From assembly GCA_000817115.1 (NCBI GenBank), contig JUEO01000003.1:29752-93751 (forward strand): DNA of 64,000 bases. The letters run 5' to 3'. Positions within the stretch are counted from its first letter, which is position 1; each line of letters starts with the position of its first letter. The position numbers and the translations under genes are program-made. This DNA comes from a marine actinobacterium MedAcidi-G2B (GTDB lineage: Bacteria; Actinomycetota; Acidimicrobiia; Acidimicrobiales; MedAcidi-G1). The notes beneath the pieces were generated by a model, which worked only from the letters and a program-made list of their open reading frames with translations, had not been told where the DNA came from and made no database searches. This document shows positions 27,922 through 38,099 of the stretch, in pieces.

Positions 27922-28686
27922 ATGAATCTTTTACAAATTGAACGAAGAGAACACGTTGCAATACTGACTTTCAACGACCCAGAGCGGAGAAACGTCGTTT
28001 CATCTGAGATGAACCAAGCGCTCCTTGCAGCTTTTGATGAATTAGAGCCTGATGAAAATATTCGAGCAGTTGTTTTAACTGGTTCTGGTGCCGCGTTCTG
28101 CGCTGGGGCAATCTTAGACGACCTACTTGAAGTAGCTGAAGATAAAGGTGGAGCTCTACCAAATATTTATGCTGGGTTTCTACGAGTCGCTCATTCCCCT
28201 CTTGCAACAATCGCAGCTGTCAATGGACCAGCTGTCGGTGCTGGAATGAACATGATTCTTGCTTGTGATTTAGTTATTGCCGGTAATTCTGCAAAGTTTG
28301 ATACCCGATTTTTAGATATTGGTATCCACCCAGGCGGTGGACATACTTGGCGTCTTCGTAATATCACTGACTTAGCAACTGCTAAAGCAATGGTACTTTT
28401 TGGCCAGATTTTGAGCGGCCAAGAAGCAGCTGATCGAGGAGTCGCGTGGGAGTGTGTAAATGATGAAGACTTATTGGAGAGTGCTGTCTCTTATGCCGAA
28501 CGAGCTGCAGAATTTCCAAAAGATCTATTTGCAATTACAAAAAAGACTTTACACGAAACTGCTGCCATCACTGAATCTGTTCAATCAGTAGAACTTGAAC
28601 TTGCTCCACAGAGGTGGTCTATGCAACAACCAGCTTTTGTTAATATGATTTCTCGTCTAAAAGACCGTATTGAAAAAAAGAATTAA
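27922..28686 (+). CDS. Enoyl-CoA hydratase/isomerase family protein
   Basis: 254 aa; crotonase motifs RAVVLTGSGAAFCAGAILDDL, IAAVNGPAVGAGMNMILACDLVIAG. Confidence 0.92.
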   Translation: MNLLQIERREHVAILTFNDPERRNVVSSEMNQALLAAFDELEPDENIRAVVLTGSGAAFCAGAILDDLLEVAEDKGGALPNIYAGFLRVAHSPLATIAAVNGPAVGAGMNMILACDLVIAGNSAKFDTRFLDIGIHPGGGHTWRLRNITDLATAKAMVLFGQILSGQEAADRGVAWECVNDEDLLESAVSYAERAAEFPKDLFAITKKTLHETAAITESVQSVELELAPQRWSMQQPAFVNMISRLKDRIEKKN

Positions 28687-29294
28687 GGCTTAATCCATTC
28701 TTCAATTAACTGATCTGCTCGCCGAACCCATTCTTCGGACGTAACAGCGAATCTCAAATGGTCTTCCCAAGTTCCTCCTATTTCCAGATATTTTTCGGAT
28801 AGTCCTTCGCATCTCAGGTTTAATTTTTCCATTACTCGCCGAGAAGAAAGATTCCTTGGAACTATAGATATCTGTAATCGGTGTAAAGCTAATTCTTCAA
28901 AAGCGAAACGCATAAGCACCACCAGAGCTTCTGGGGTGTAGCTATTCCCTGCTTTGTCTTCAGAGATCCAGTAGCCCACGTGAGAGCTTTGAAATGCCCC
29001 TCGCGTAACATTATTCAAATTTATTTCTCCTATAAAACAGTCGCCAATGAAAATACCAAAACCCCAACCGGTACCTAATTGGCTTTCTCTTTGCCGAGAA
29101 CGGCATCGTGCCTCAAAAACATTTATATCTTTTGCCGGATCTTTTTGCCCAGGAGAACGAAGAGGTTCCCATTTGGTTAACCAATCATGGTTCTGCTGTC
29201 GGACCTCTTGCCAATGAATAAAGTCTTCTTTTTTTAGTGAGCGAAGGGCGATTCTACGGCCCTGAAGATTTGGAATGTCCTCTAATACGGTCAT
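28683..29294 (-). CDS. GNAT acetyltransferase (RimJ/RimL-like)
   Basis: 203 aa; VGYWISEDKAGNSYTPEALVVLMRFAFEELALHRLQISIVPRNLSSRRVMEKL. Confidence 0.88.
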   Translation of the reverse strand: MTVLEDIPNLQGRRIALRSLKKEDFIHWQEVRQQNHDWLTKWEPLRSPGQKDPAKDINVFEARCRSRQRESQLGTGWGFGIFIGDCFIGEINLNNVTRGAFQSSHVGYWISEDKAGNSYTPEALVVLMRFAFEELALHRLQISIVPRNLSSRRVMEKLNLRCEGLSEKYLEIGGTWEDHLRFAVTSEEWVRRADQLIEEWIKP

Positions 29295-29296
29295 TG

Positions 29297-30211
29297 TTAT
29301 CCTTGAGAGACAATGGATGCGACTAATCCGTCAAGAATATCCGCTTCGGAAACAAGGCATTCTTTGAATCCGAAACTCCGCATCACTTTGACTAAAACAC
29401 AAAGGCCTCCAACAATCACATCAGATCTCTCTTCCTCCATACCAGGATTATCTAAGCGCTCAGCTTTTGTCTCTGTCGCTAAAGTTCTGAACACATCTTC
29501 AACTGCTTCTTTAGACAGCCGGAAGTGATGGATCTTGTCCCGATCATATTCTTGCAGTCCCTGTTCAACAGCTGCTGTGCAAGAAACCGTTCCTGCCAGC
29601 CCAACAAAAGTTGTAGCGTTCAAAGCTTGAGGAATCTCTCGTTTTACATCATCTAGATGGCCTTCAACGATAGATAGACACGATGAAAGTTCTTCAGGTA
29701 ACGGTGGATCATGCTCAAACCATTTCTCAGTCAAACGAACACACCCGATATCACAAGAAATCACACCTTGGACTTCCTGATCGCCAAGAATAAATTCTGT
29801 AGATCCACCACCTATATCTACAACTAAGAAAGGTCCATCTTCAAGGTCTAAATCTTTTGTAGCTCCCATAAAAGAGAGTGTGCCTTCTTCTATCCCTGAT
29901 AGAAGTTCAGGTCTCACACCAATAATTTCTTCCGCTAAATCAAAAAAATCATCTGCATTGCTGGCATCTCTAGCTGCTGAAGTTGCCGTCATACGAACTT
30001 TACGAACTTGATAAGAGTCAATTATCTCCCGATATTCTCTTAAAGTTTTTCCAACTCGACTAATCGCCTCTTCGCTTAAAACTCCTGTTGCTTCTACTCC
30101 CTCTCCTAAACGAGTTATTTGCATAAGTCTTTCAGCTGTAGTGGCCCCGTCTCCTATCAACAACCTCGTGGAATTAGTTCCACAATCGATAGCGGCTACA
30201 AAATTATTCAT
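29297..30211 (-). CDS. Ppx/GppA exopolyphosphatase-family protein
   Basis: 304 aa; AAIDCGTNSTRLLIGD, FLVVDIGGGSTEFILGD. Confidence 0.93.
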   Translation of the reverse strand: MNNFVAAIDCGTNSTRLLIGDGATTAERLMQITRLGEGVEATGVLSEEAISRVGKTLREYREIIDSYQVRKVRMTATSAARDASNADDFFDLAEEIIGVRPELLSGIEEGTLSFMGATKDLDLEDGPFLVVDIGGGSTEFILGDQEVQGVISCDIGCVRLTEKWFEHDPPLPEELSSCLSIVEGHLDDVKREIPQALNATTFVGLAGTVSCTAAVEQGLQEYDRDKIHHFRLSKEAVEDVFRTLATETKAERLDNPGMEEERSDVIVGGLCVLVKVMRSFGFKECLVSEADILDGLVASIVSQG

Positions 30212-30665
30212 TGTTTTCCTCTAACTGCTGGTGAACCCATTTCCCTACAGGATCATCTCCACCTGCCAAGAACCAGGCGTAATGAGCATGGAGACACTTA
30301 ACCCCTCTTCTAGTCCCTCCGACACCAGCACTGGGACGATGACCTTTATAAGAGTCTGGTATTTCGGCATCTCGTTCTTTGGCATACCGAAGATGTGCCT
30401 GAGCTAATTCATTAGGATCAACCTCAGCTTCGGCAGCTTTAACCCCTCCTAGTGATTCAAGTGTTCCGATTCGAGATCGGAGTTTTTCACCAACTAACCA
30501 ATACAAAGTTGGCATAGGTTTACCGTCATCGAGTACCGGATAATTACGTATCACGATTGGGTCCCCTGAATTATCTCTGACTACAACTTTGAATTTTCCT
30601 GATGGAGGCCGGCCAAGAAGCTCAGTTACTCTTTCGTATTCTTTCTGAGTCGAATCAACCATCAA
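30204..30665 (-). CDS. DUF501 family protein
   Basis: 153 aa; LLGRPPSGKFKVVVRDNSGDPIVIRNYPVLDDGKPMPTLYWLVG...GVGGTRRGVKCLHAHYAWFLAGGDDPVGKW. Confidence 0.9.
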   Translation of the reverse strand: MMVDSTQKEYERVTELLGRPPSGKFKVVVRDNSGDPIVIRNYPVLDDGKPMPTLYWLVGEKLRSRIGTLESLGGVKAAEAEVDPNELAQAHLRYAKERDAEIPDSYKGHRPSAGVGGTRRGVKCLHAHYAWFLAGGDDPVGKWVHQQLEENNE

Positions 30666-30677
30666 ATACTTAGGGGC

Positions 30678-31373
30678 CTAATTAACTATTACGAATATCA
30701 CTATTACTATTGCTGCCACTATTGCCATCAAAAGAAGTGTTCGCTTTAGAACAAGGTTAAGGGCACGTTTTATAAAAAAACGAAGTACTCGCTTTAGAGC
30801 GGGAGCGCCAGCAGTACTAAGAAGATTTACTGCTTCAACTTCTTCTGAGTCCAGGATTCGTATGGATTCTCCTTCATCTTCTCTCTCAGAAGATGTCTTC
30901 TCTTGAGTCACCGTATCTTCGACTTCCGTATCTCCAGTTACTAGTTCACTTAAATTATCTGCAAATTGATCTATAAGTTTCTTAGAAATATCAGCCATAA
31001 CGCCGCGTCCAAATTGGGCCGCTTTGCCAGTGATTTTTAGATCTGTTGATACTGTCACGTCTGTCTGATTCCCGTTAGAGACAAGTTGTGCTTCAATATC
31101 AGCAGAAGCATTTCCTGCACCTCGAGTATCGCGTCCCTCTCCCCTTATGACTATGTGGTAATTGCTCTCATCTTTCTCAAGAAAAGTTGCCACTCCTTTG
31201 TACTGAGCTGAAATCGGTCCAACTTTAACCTTGACTATCCCGCGATATTCTTCGCCTTCTATTTCTTGAAGTTGAGCGCCAGGTAAACACGGAGCTATAA
31301 GTTCTACATTGGTAAAAAAGCTCCAAACTTTTTCTATTGGGGCCTCTACGGAGAATTCGTTCACTAATTCCAT
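30678..31373 (-). CDS. coxG: CoxG-like SRPBCC protein with C-terminal membrane anchor
   Basis: 231 aa; MELVNEFSVEAPIEKVWSFFTNVELIAPCLPGAQL...GPISAQYKGVATF; C-terminal hydrophobic TLLLMAIVAAIVIVIFVIV. Confidence 0.88.
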   Translation of the reverse strand: MELVNEFSVEAPIEKVWSFFTNVELIAPCLPGAQLQEIEGEEYRGIVKVKVGPISAQYKGVATFLEKDESNYHIVIRGEGRDTRGAGNASADIEAQLVSNGNQTDVTVSTDLKITGKAAQFGRGVMADISKKLIDQFADNLSELVTGDTEVEDTVTQEKTSSEREDEGESIRILDSEEVEAVNLLSTAGAPALKRVLRFFIKRALNLVLKRTLLLMAIVAAIVIVIFVIVN

Positions 31374-31921
31374 TTATCTAAGTCCTCTATGGTGTCTATA
31401 TCATCTGGCCAGCCTTCGCAGGATACTTCAACAATAGGCAATGTGGCGCTCTTTAGAACATTTCTCGCACCTTGATCTCCACTAGCAGGAAGCTCCTCCC
31501 AAAACTCTTTATGAATTTTAAATGGTGGCCGGCGTTTACCTCCGTACGAACCACACACTAATTTTCCAGGGTGTTTCAAAACTGAATTCCATGATTCTGA
31601 AGAGATCATGGGAGTGTCCGCTAAACCTAAGACTACTGAGTCATGGCCAACAGATTTTGCATAACCAATCGCTAACTGTAAAGAACTAGCTTGACCGTTT
31701 TCCCAATTATGGTTATGCAACACGGTGTAATTATTAGGAATAAGTGACGATAAATCCACTGCGCCAGTCACAACTACCAATTCATCAAAATCTTCTTGAA
31801 GCGGTGCTTCCAAAGACCATGAAATTAAAGGTTTACCCTTGAAAGGGTGGATTAATTTATGTTCTGGCCCTTTCCAACGAGAACCAGCACCAGCGGCCAG
31901 AATCACTGCACTAACAGTCAT
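31364..31921 (-). CDS. MobA/MocA-like nucleotidyltransferase (molybdopterin cytidylyltransferase candidate)
   Basis: 185 aa; SAVILAAGAGSRWKGPEHKLIHPFKGKPLISWSLEA, VVLGLADTPMIS. Confidence 0.85.
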   Translation of the reverse strand: MTVSAVILAAGAGSRWKGPEHKLIHPFKGKPLISWSLEAPLQEDFDELVVVTGAVDLSSLIPNNYTVLHNHNWENGQASSLQLAIGYAKSVGHDSVVLGLADTPMISSESWNSVLKHPGKLVCGSYGGKRRPPFKIHKEFWEELPASGDQGARNVLKSATLPIVEVSCEGWPDDIDTIEDLDKWN

Positions 31922-31924
31922 GCG

Positions 31925-32704
31925 TTAACCATGTATCGGACCTGCAGTGTCTTTGAGAGCATGCATAGGCCTTTTTGTCCGCAAGGCAATGATTTCTGAA
32001 ACCACAGAGATTGCGGTTTCTTCAGGAGTTCTCGCCCCCAAGTCCATTCCAATCGGTGAACGTAGTCGAGTAATTTCTTTCTCACTAACTCCACTCTCTT
32101 TCAACCGCTCAAGCCGATCTTCATGAGTGCGACGCGATCCCATTACTCCGATATAGCCAACTTTTGTTTTTAAAGATGCCAGTACAGCCGGAACATCAAA
32201 CTTATTGTCATGTGTAAGTATGCAAATTGCGTCTTGGGTATCCAAGGAATAGCCAACTTGATCAATAAGACGATTCGGCCAATCCGCCACTACCTCATCT
32301 GCTTGTGGAAATCTTTTCTTAGTAGCAAAAATCTCTCGTGCATCACACACTGTCACTCGATAGCCAAGCACTTTTGCCACTTTTACCAGTGCTCCCGTAA
32401 AATCAACTGCTCCAAAAATGAGCATCTGTGGTGGTGGAGCAAAAGATTCAATAAAAACTTGGATAGCTTCTTCTCGGGCTTCTCCATGCAGACCGTAGTG
32501 TCGTACTCCTGACCGACCAGCAGCTAATTCTCCAAGCGCATCCCGAGCAGCTACCCGATCTAACGATTCGTTTCCAAGTGTTCCTTCTAGAGACTTCTCT
32601 AATGGCTGAACTAAGAGTTTTGCTCCTTTATTTGTTCCTTCAATAACTGTCACCAGAGCAAAAGGGGTTTCTTCTTTTAAGAGCTTTGATAGTGATTCAA
32701 ACAT
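31925..32704 (-). CDS. XdhC/CoxF-like accessory protein (Rossmann-containing)
   Basis: 259 aa; MLIFGAVDFTGALVKVAKVLGYRVTVCDAREIFATKKRFPQADEVVADWP, YIGVMGSRRTHEDRLERL. Confidence 0.88.
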   Translation of the reverse strand: MFESLSKLLKEETPFALVTVIEGTNKGAKLLVQPLEKSLEGTLGNESLDRVAARDALGELAAGRSGVRHYGLHGEAREEAIQVFIESFAPPPQMLIFGAVDFTGALVKVAKVLGYRVTVCDAREIFATKKRFPQADEVVADWPNRLIDQVGYSLDTQDAICILTHDNKFDVPAVLASLKTKVGYIGVMGSRRTHEDRLERLKESGVSEKEITRLRSPIGMDLGARTPEETAISVVSEIIALRTKRPMHALKDTAGPIHG

Positions 32705-32720
32705 CAGTACTGAGTCACCT

Positions 32721-33035
32721 CTACCAGTCCAGTGGCTCTAAAAATAGATGAATGGTTCCACCACAAGTCAATCCCACAGCAAAAGCTTCGTCATCGCTAT
32801 AACCAAAGGTCACTATTCTTCTGTCTTTTGACTCCATGATTTGTAGAGCTTCAGAAACAACTGCGCCCTCTACACAACCACCTGAAACCGAACCTGCAAC
32901 TTCACCATCTTCGTTAACAGCCATTGAGGCCCCTGGTTCACGTGGTCCAGAACCTTCGAGATCCACAACTCGAGCGATAACGATTTGCTTGCCTGCTGAA
33001 CGCCACTTTTCAAGATCGCCTAGTATTTCTCTCAT
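32721..33035 (-). CDS. XdhC/CoxI N-terminal-domain protein
   Basis: 104 aa; GKQIVIARVVDLEGSGPREPGASMAVNEDGEVAGSVSGGCVEGAVV. Confidence 0.87.
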   Translation of the reverse strand: MREILGDLEKWRSAGKQIVIARVVDLEGSGPREPGASMAVNEDGEVAGSVSGGCVEGAVVSEALQIMESKDRRIVTFGYSDDEAFAVGLTCGGTIHLFLEPLDW

Positions 33036-33071
33036 ATCTTCAGGCTAGGGCTTTTCTCATTTGAAAAACTG

Positions 33072-34190
33072 TCATTCGCTTACGACTTTTGCCAAGGTCT
33101 GTAGAGAAATTAAGTTATGTCCGGCCAGGAATTCATCCACATACGGCAAAGCTGCTGACATGCCTTTAGCTAATGGCTCATATCCAGGAGTTGCCTTCAA
33201 AGGATTCACCCAAACAATTTTATGAGAGACCAAAGCTAGGCGTTCCATCTGTTCTTCTAAAATTTCTGTTTCACCCCTATCCCAACCATCAGAAAGAATA
33301 ACTACCGTTGCACCTCTAGCCATGCCACGTATACCCCACTCGTTATTAAATAGTCGTAGGCCTTCCCCGAGTCTTGTGCCGCCAGACCAATCTGGAACTG
33401 TTCGCGCCGCACGAGTTAATGCAACGTCAGGATCTCTACTTGATAATTCTCGAGTCAAACGAGTTAAACGAGTTCCGAGTGTGAAAGCTTCTACTTGATT
33501 TCTTCCAACGATTGCTGCATGGACAAAACGAATGAGCGATCGTGCATAGCTTTCCATGGAACCGCTTACGTCTAATAAAAGAACAAGTCGACGCGGCCTT
33601 TCTCTAGAATTTCGAGAAAAAAGTTGGATCGGGTCTCCACCAAATCGAAGCGCAGCCTTCACAGTGCGGCGAAAATCTAAATACCTTCCATCGCGTGCTT
33701 TTTGAAGTCGGCGACTACGCTTAGTTGTCCCATATAAACGTAGATGCTTCATAATTTTATAAAGCTCTTCTAACTCTTTCTCTGAACATTTCGCAAAATC
33801 TTTTTCTGCCAATATTTCTGTTCGAGAATAACGAACATTTATGGCATCTTGTGTAATGTTTTCTGCTTCTTCATCTGTTTCAGGAGTTTCACCAAGTTCA
33901 TCTAGTACCAACGTAAGAGGTTTAAGATCTGAAACTTCTAGAACAGTAGAAATTCCCAGATGCCAATGCTGATTGAATGCTGTATCGTAAATCGCAATTT
34001 CTTCAGGCTGTATTGCCAAAGTAACTCTGCCGGACCAATAAACGCCTTCTCGACGTTCTACTCCTATTTCTGCCAATGCCTTCCCGAATTCAAGAGTCGC
34101 TCCTAAAGGAATAGAAATTCCTTCTTCACGTAACACCTCAACAAACTCTACGAGGTGCCTGTCGATAGTTCTCTCCAAAGATACTGACAA
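33072..34190 (-). CDS. coxE: VWA domain protein (CoxE-like)
   Basis: 372 aa; RRLVLLLDVSGSMESYARSLIRFVHAA, VVILSDGWDRGE. Confidence 0.9.
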   Translation of the reverse strand: MSVSLERTIDRHLVEFVEVLREEGISIPLGATLEFGKALAEIGVERREGVYWSGRVTLAIQPEEIAIYDTAFNQHWHLGISTVLEVSDLKPLTLVLDELGETPETDEEAENITQDAINVRYSRTEILAEKDFAKCSEKELEELYKIMKHLRLYGTTKRSRRLQKARDGRYLDFRRTVKAALRFGGDPIQLFSRNSRERPRRLVLLLDVSGSMESYARSLIRFVHAAIVGRNQVEAFTLGTRLTRLTRELSSRDPDVALTRAARTVPDWSGGTRLGEGLRLFNNEWGIRGMARGATVVILSDGWDRGETEILEEQMERLALVSHKIVWVNPLKATPGYEPLAKGMSAALPYVDEFLAGHNLISLQTLAKVVSE

Positions 34191-34193
34191 TGG

Positions 34194-35102
34194 TCATCCT
34201 TGGCGAACAGCAGCTAAGACATCACCAAATCCTCGATTTCGGACACGTTGCTGGTCTTCTCGATACTTAAGTAGTGCCCCCAAAGTTGAGTCAAGTGCGT
34301 CAGGTTCAATTTCATCAGCTCCGACCGTCACCAAAGCTTCAACCCAATCAATAGTTTCTGACACACCAGGAGGTTTATACAAATCCATATTTCTAAGCTC
34401 AGATGCAATCGCAGCCACATCACGAGCTAGCGCCAATGGAACGTGAGGTGCCCTAACGCGGAGAATTTCAACTTCTTGATCTATCCCAGGATGCTCTACC
34501 CAGTGATACAAACAACGCCTTTTAAGCGCATCATGGACATCTCGTGTTCTATTTGAAGTGATGATGACCAATGGAGGATTTTCAGTCTTGAACGTTCCTA
34601 TTTCTGGAACTGTAATCGAATAGTCAGACAAGACTTCAAGCAAGAAAGCCTCAAACTCATCATCAGCTCGATCCACTTCATCTATAAGTAAAACAGGAGG
34701 CAGTTCAGCTGGCTCAAGTGCTCGCATTAAAGGTCGACGAATCAAAAATTTCTCGTCGTAAATCTCACCTTCTAACAATGCAAGATCTGTCTCAGAAGCA
34801 AGTCCAGCCACCTCTGAAGCTCTCAGATGCAATAACTGTTTTGCATAATCCCACTCATATACAGCTTGAGAGGCATCAATACCTTCATAGCATTGGAGCC
34901 GGATCATTTCGCTATTAATAGAAGCAGAAAGAGCTTTAGCTACTTCGGTCTTTCCAACTCCAGCTTCACCTTCAAGTAATAAAGGCTTTTTCAAACGAAG
35001 TGCCAAGAAAATGGCTGTAGCCAGTCCTTCATTCGCTAAATAGTCTTGCTCTTTTAGGCAGGAAATAACTTCTTCAACATTGGAAGCCTTCAAGATATTC
35101 AT
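34194..35102 (-). CDS. coxD: MoxR-type AAA ATPase (CoxD-like)
   Basis: 302 aa; Walker A LLLEGEAGVGKTEVAKAL, Walker B PPVLLIDEVDRADDEFEAFLLEVLSD, VIITSNRTRDVHDALKRRC. Confidence 0.92.
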   Translation of the reverse strand: MNILKASNVEEVISCLKEQDYLANEGLATAIFLALRLKKPLLLEGEAGVGKTEVAKALSASINSEMIRLQCYEGIDASQAVYEWDYAKQLLHLRASEVAGLASETDLALLEGEIYDEKFLIRRPLMRALEPAELPPVLLIDEVDRADDEFEAFLLEVLSDYSITVPEIGTFKTENPPLVIITSNRTRDVHDALKRRCLYHWVEHPGIDQEVEILRVRAPHVPLALARDVAAIASELRNMDLYKPPGVSETIDWVEALVTVGADEIEPDALDSTLGALLKYREDQQRVRNRGFGDVLAAVRQG

Positions 35103-35139
35103 GACTTCAGGCTATGGCTTTTAGCCTTCAATCAGACTT

Positions 35140-35964
35140 TTAGCGACCTGACTCTTCTAACCCCCGGCGTGTGAGAACTCTTGCTAGATGACGGCGATAA
35201 TCCATTCCTGCATTAATATCTGCTGGAGGTTCACACCCTTCAGCAGCTAATTCAGATGCCTCTGCAGCGGAACTCCCATTTTTGATTGCCTCTTCAACTG
35301 CAGTTGCCCTTATAGGGCGTGAATCCATGTTGACTAGACCTACTCCACAAATGCCTTGATCTACTACTACCGCTGAACCGACTATTGCCCAATCTTGAGC
35401 CCTGCGGTTAAATTTCTGGAATGACCAGGTGGAATCGGGAAGTTTTGGTAGTCGAACCTCTATTAGCATCTCATCTTCGCCTAAATCAGTCTCTAAAAAA
35501 CCTGTAAAGAACGAGTCGGCTTCTACTTGTCTTCTTCCAGAAGGGCCGTCAATGACTAGGCTGCCTCTTAACGCTATTAACGCGGCTGGAAGATCTGATG
35601 CTGGATCGCCATGCGCCATAGCCCCTCCTATCGTTCCCCGATGTCTTACTTGTGGATCTCCAACCTGTGAGGTTGCTGCCGCTAAAAGACCCACTTGTGA
35701 ACGAACTAGATCATTTTGTTCTACTTCGCAGTGGCGAGTTAAAGCACCAATAGCTAATTCTTCTCCTTCATCGCGTACGTAGGAAAGCTCTTCTAAACGC
35801 CCAATATCAATTAAAACTGCGGGTGCAGCGAGCCGATATTTCATTAAAGGAAGAAGTGAGTGTCCTCCAGCCATCAGTTTGGCTTCATCACCGTGTTCTG
35901 CTAATAAACTCAATGCCTGTTCTGTGCTTGTCGCACGTTCATAATCAAAAGCAACTGGAATCAT
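35140..35964 (-). CDS. coxM: Molybdenum hydroxylase FAD-binding subunit (CoxM-like)
   Basis: 274 aa; [51 protein letters not shown]. Confidence 0.92.
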   Translation of the reverse strand: MIPVAFDYERATSTEQALSLLAEHGDEAKLMAGGHSLLPLMKYRLAAPAVLIDIGRLEELSYVRDEGEELAIGALTRHCEVEQNDLVRSQVGLLAAATSQVGDPQVRHRGTIGGAMAHGDPASDLPAALIALRGSLVIDGPSGRRQVEADSFFTGFLETDLGEDEMLIEVRLPKLPDSTWSFQKFNRRAQDWAIVGSAVVVDQGICGVGLVNMDSRPIRATAVEEAIKNGSSAAEASELAAEGCEPPADINAGMDYRRHLARVLTRRGLEESGR

Positions 35965-36419
35965 TGGTCACTCCCAACTTGCAATACAGCTTTTACAATA
36001 TTGTGGTATCCAGTACAGCGACAAAGATTTCCTTCAAGACCTTCTCTTATTTCTTCTTCATCTGCTTGAGGATTTTCGTCAAGGAGCGAGATTGCTGCCA
36101 TAACCATCCCCGGGGTACAGTATCCACATTGCAAAGCATGGCATTCATGAAAGGCTTGCTGCATCGGATGTAATGTCTCTCCATCTGCCAGCCCCTCAAT
36201 GGTAGTCACCTCTTGTCCATCTGCTTGCACAGCCAACATCGTGCAAGATTTTGCTGCCTCTCCATTGACATGAATTGTGCAAGCTCCACAGGAAGAAGAA
36301 TCGCATCCGATGTTGGTTCCGGTGAGGGCTGCCTGCTCTCTGATGTAATGAACAAGCAAAGTCCTTGGCTCGACATCATGAGAAACTGTCTCACCATTGA
36401 TGATAATTGTCACCTGCAT
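35961..36419 (-). CDS. coxS: Molybdenum hydroxylase 2Fe-2S subunit (CoxS-like)
   Basis: 152 aa; [48 protein letters not shown]. Confidence 0.95.
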   Translation of the reverse strand: MQVTIIINGETVSHDVEPRTLLVHYIREQAALTGTNIGCDSSSCGACTIHVNGEAAKSCTMLAVQADGQEVTTIEGLADGETLHPMQQAFHECHALQCGYCTPGMVMAAISLLDENPQADEEEIREGLEGNLCRCTGYHNIVKAVLQVGSDQ

Positions 36420-36516
36420 ATGGTCCCCCTAGTTCTTCCCTCTAAAACTGGATTGATGACATATTGACTGTAGCCGCAAAAAAGCGTTAGTTCAGTATCC
36501 AATTGAATTCTTATTT

Positions 36517-37305
36517 TCATGGAGCTAACCTCTTCAACCCTCGCCATGCTAAAGCTCCTGAAACCAAGATCATAATCACTAACGCGAGAAGACCTGGCCA
36601 CGTCGTAGACCAAGCCACATCCCCAAGAAATCCTTGGCGGGAAAGCTCTAGAACATTTGTAATGGGGTTGTAGCGAGCTGCAACTTTAAGCCAGCCGTCC
36701 ATAAAAGACTGTGGAACTTGACCCACAGATATGAAAAGGGCGCCAAAAGCTATAACTTGCATAAGCATCAACGAACGCTGTGTTTTCAGCTTGTAAAGGA
36801 TTATTAGCCCGATCAAACAAAAGACTACAGCAAGCAACGAAGTGGCGATGTAAAGGGAAATCACAGCCGGTAGTCCTCCTGGCACTGTCATTCCGAAAGC
36901 CAAAGAAAATAAGAATACTGCCGTTGTGGGTATGAGCGCCCGACAAGCACTGTACCCAACTGTTCCAACTAGTAAAGGAAATCTGCTTCCTGGTGTAAGA
37001 AGAAGGCGGTCAAAGAACCCTTGTTCTAAATCATCTGCAGAAGATCCAACCGAGCCAAGGCCAGCAAATACTGCTCCCTGAAGTGCCCCATAAGGTGCCA
37101 TCCAGTTATAAATATTACTTGTTCCATACCCCTCTATTCGAGTGAGAGAACTAAATGCTCCAGTAAAACTAACGACTAAAACTACTGGCATCACAATGGT
37201 CGGGATTATAAGCACAGGACGAGATTTGATTCTGCGCATTCCTCTCATACAGATAGCAGAAGCAACTTGACTTGAGTGCCGAATTTCAAGATTCACTATG
37301 TTCAT
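36517..37305 (-). CDS. ABC-2 type transporter permease
   Basis: 262 aa; multi-TM ABC-2 pattern (ARYNPITNVLELSRQGFLGD). Confidence 0.87.
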   Translation of the reverse strand: MNIVNLEIRHSSQVASAICMRGMRRIKSRPVLIIPTIVMPVVLVVSFTGAFSSLTRIEGYGTSNIYNWMAPYGALQGAVFAGLGSVGSSADDLEQGFFDRLLLTPGSRFPLLVGTVGYSACRALIPTTAVFLFSLAFGMTVPGGLPAVISLYIATSLLAVVFCLIGLIILYKLKTQRSLMLMQVIAFGALFISVGQVPQSFMDGWLKVAARYNPITNVLELSRQGFLGDVAWSTTWPGLLALVIMILVSGALAWRGLKRLAP

Positions 37306-38099
37306 ACCGATCTCAACATTCTTTGTAAAGATCTAATAGCTAAAGAAATAGTTAATACCGAAAGTAAGAGCGGCACACCCAATGCTTGAAGTGCATCAGT
37401 TGCAGACCAGCCCTCAATCACCAATCTTCGTACAGGATCAACGGTCCAAGTAATAGGATTATTCTCCGCTAACGCTCGAAACCAACCATCCATAAGTGCG
37501 GTTGGGAAAAAAGCAGACGACATAAAGATAGTTACAAAGATCAAAGGAAAAGTTGCACCTACTGCTTCTTGAGATCTTGTTTTAATAGCCATTGATTGAG
37601 CAAGACCTCCTATGGCCAAAACCAAAAGAGAAGCAGTCAGGGTCACTATTACTGCACCACTTAAACCACTTTTTATTCTCGCCCCACAAGCAAGAAAAAT
37701 AAGAATCAGAATTACTGCTTTTCCAGCTGCTATCACTGCTGCTCCTCCAAGTCGCCCTAAAAGAATAGGAACTCGTGATACTGGAGAAACCATAAGTCGA
37801 TCAAAGAAACCGTCTTCAATGTCCAAAGCAAGAGCAGTTCCAGCACTTGTTGCTCCAAATGAGACTGCCTGAACAATACTTCCAGGAAGAATAAAATCAA
37901 GAAACGAGTCAACTTTTGGAAATCCAGGCAAACCAAGCGCTCGTCCGAACTGGCTGGAGTAAACCGCTGCCATCATTAGTGGAAAAATTAATCCGGGGAG
38001 AATAACCACCCACTGTCGGAATTCGTTCTGAAGCGAACGTTGAGTTAGTTCAAGAGTTTGTGTCCCTGCCAAACGAAGACCGGATCTGTTTTCGTTCAT
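37302..38099 (-). CDS. ABC-2 type transporter permease
   Basis: 265 aa; SFLDFILPGSIVQAVSFGATSAGTALALDIEDGFFDRLMVSPVSR, LAENNPITWTVDPVRRLV. Confidence 0.9.
   Translation of the reverse strand: MNENRSGLRLAGTQTLELTQRSLQNEFRQWVVILPGLIFPLMMAAVYSSQFGRALGLPGFPKVDSFLDFILPGSIVQAVSFGATSAGTALALDIEDGFFDRLMVSPVSRVPILLGRLGGAAVIAAGKAVILILIFLACGARIKSGLSGAVIVTLTASLLVLAIGGLAQSMAIKTRSQEAVGATFPLIFVTIFMSSAFFPTALMDGWFRALAENNPITWTVDPVRRLVIEGWSATDALQALGVPLLLSVLTISLAIRSLQRMLRSV

Noticed and set aside
36420-36520. Gap between the ABC-2 permease and coxS as a possible separate promoter or extra gene
   Set aside because: Only about 100 nt with no convincing promoter or conserved small ORF by eye; the 67-aa ORF at 36410-36613 overlaps the permease end and has no motif.
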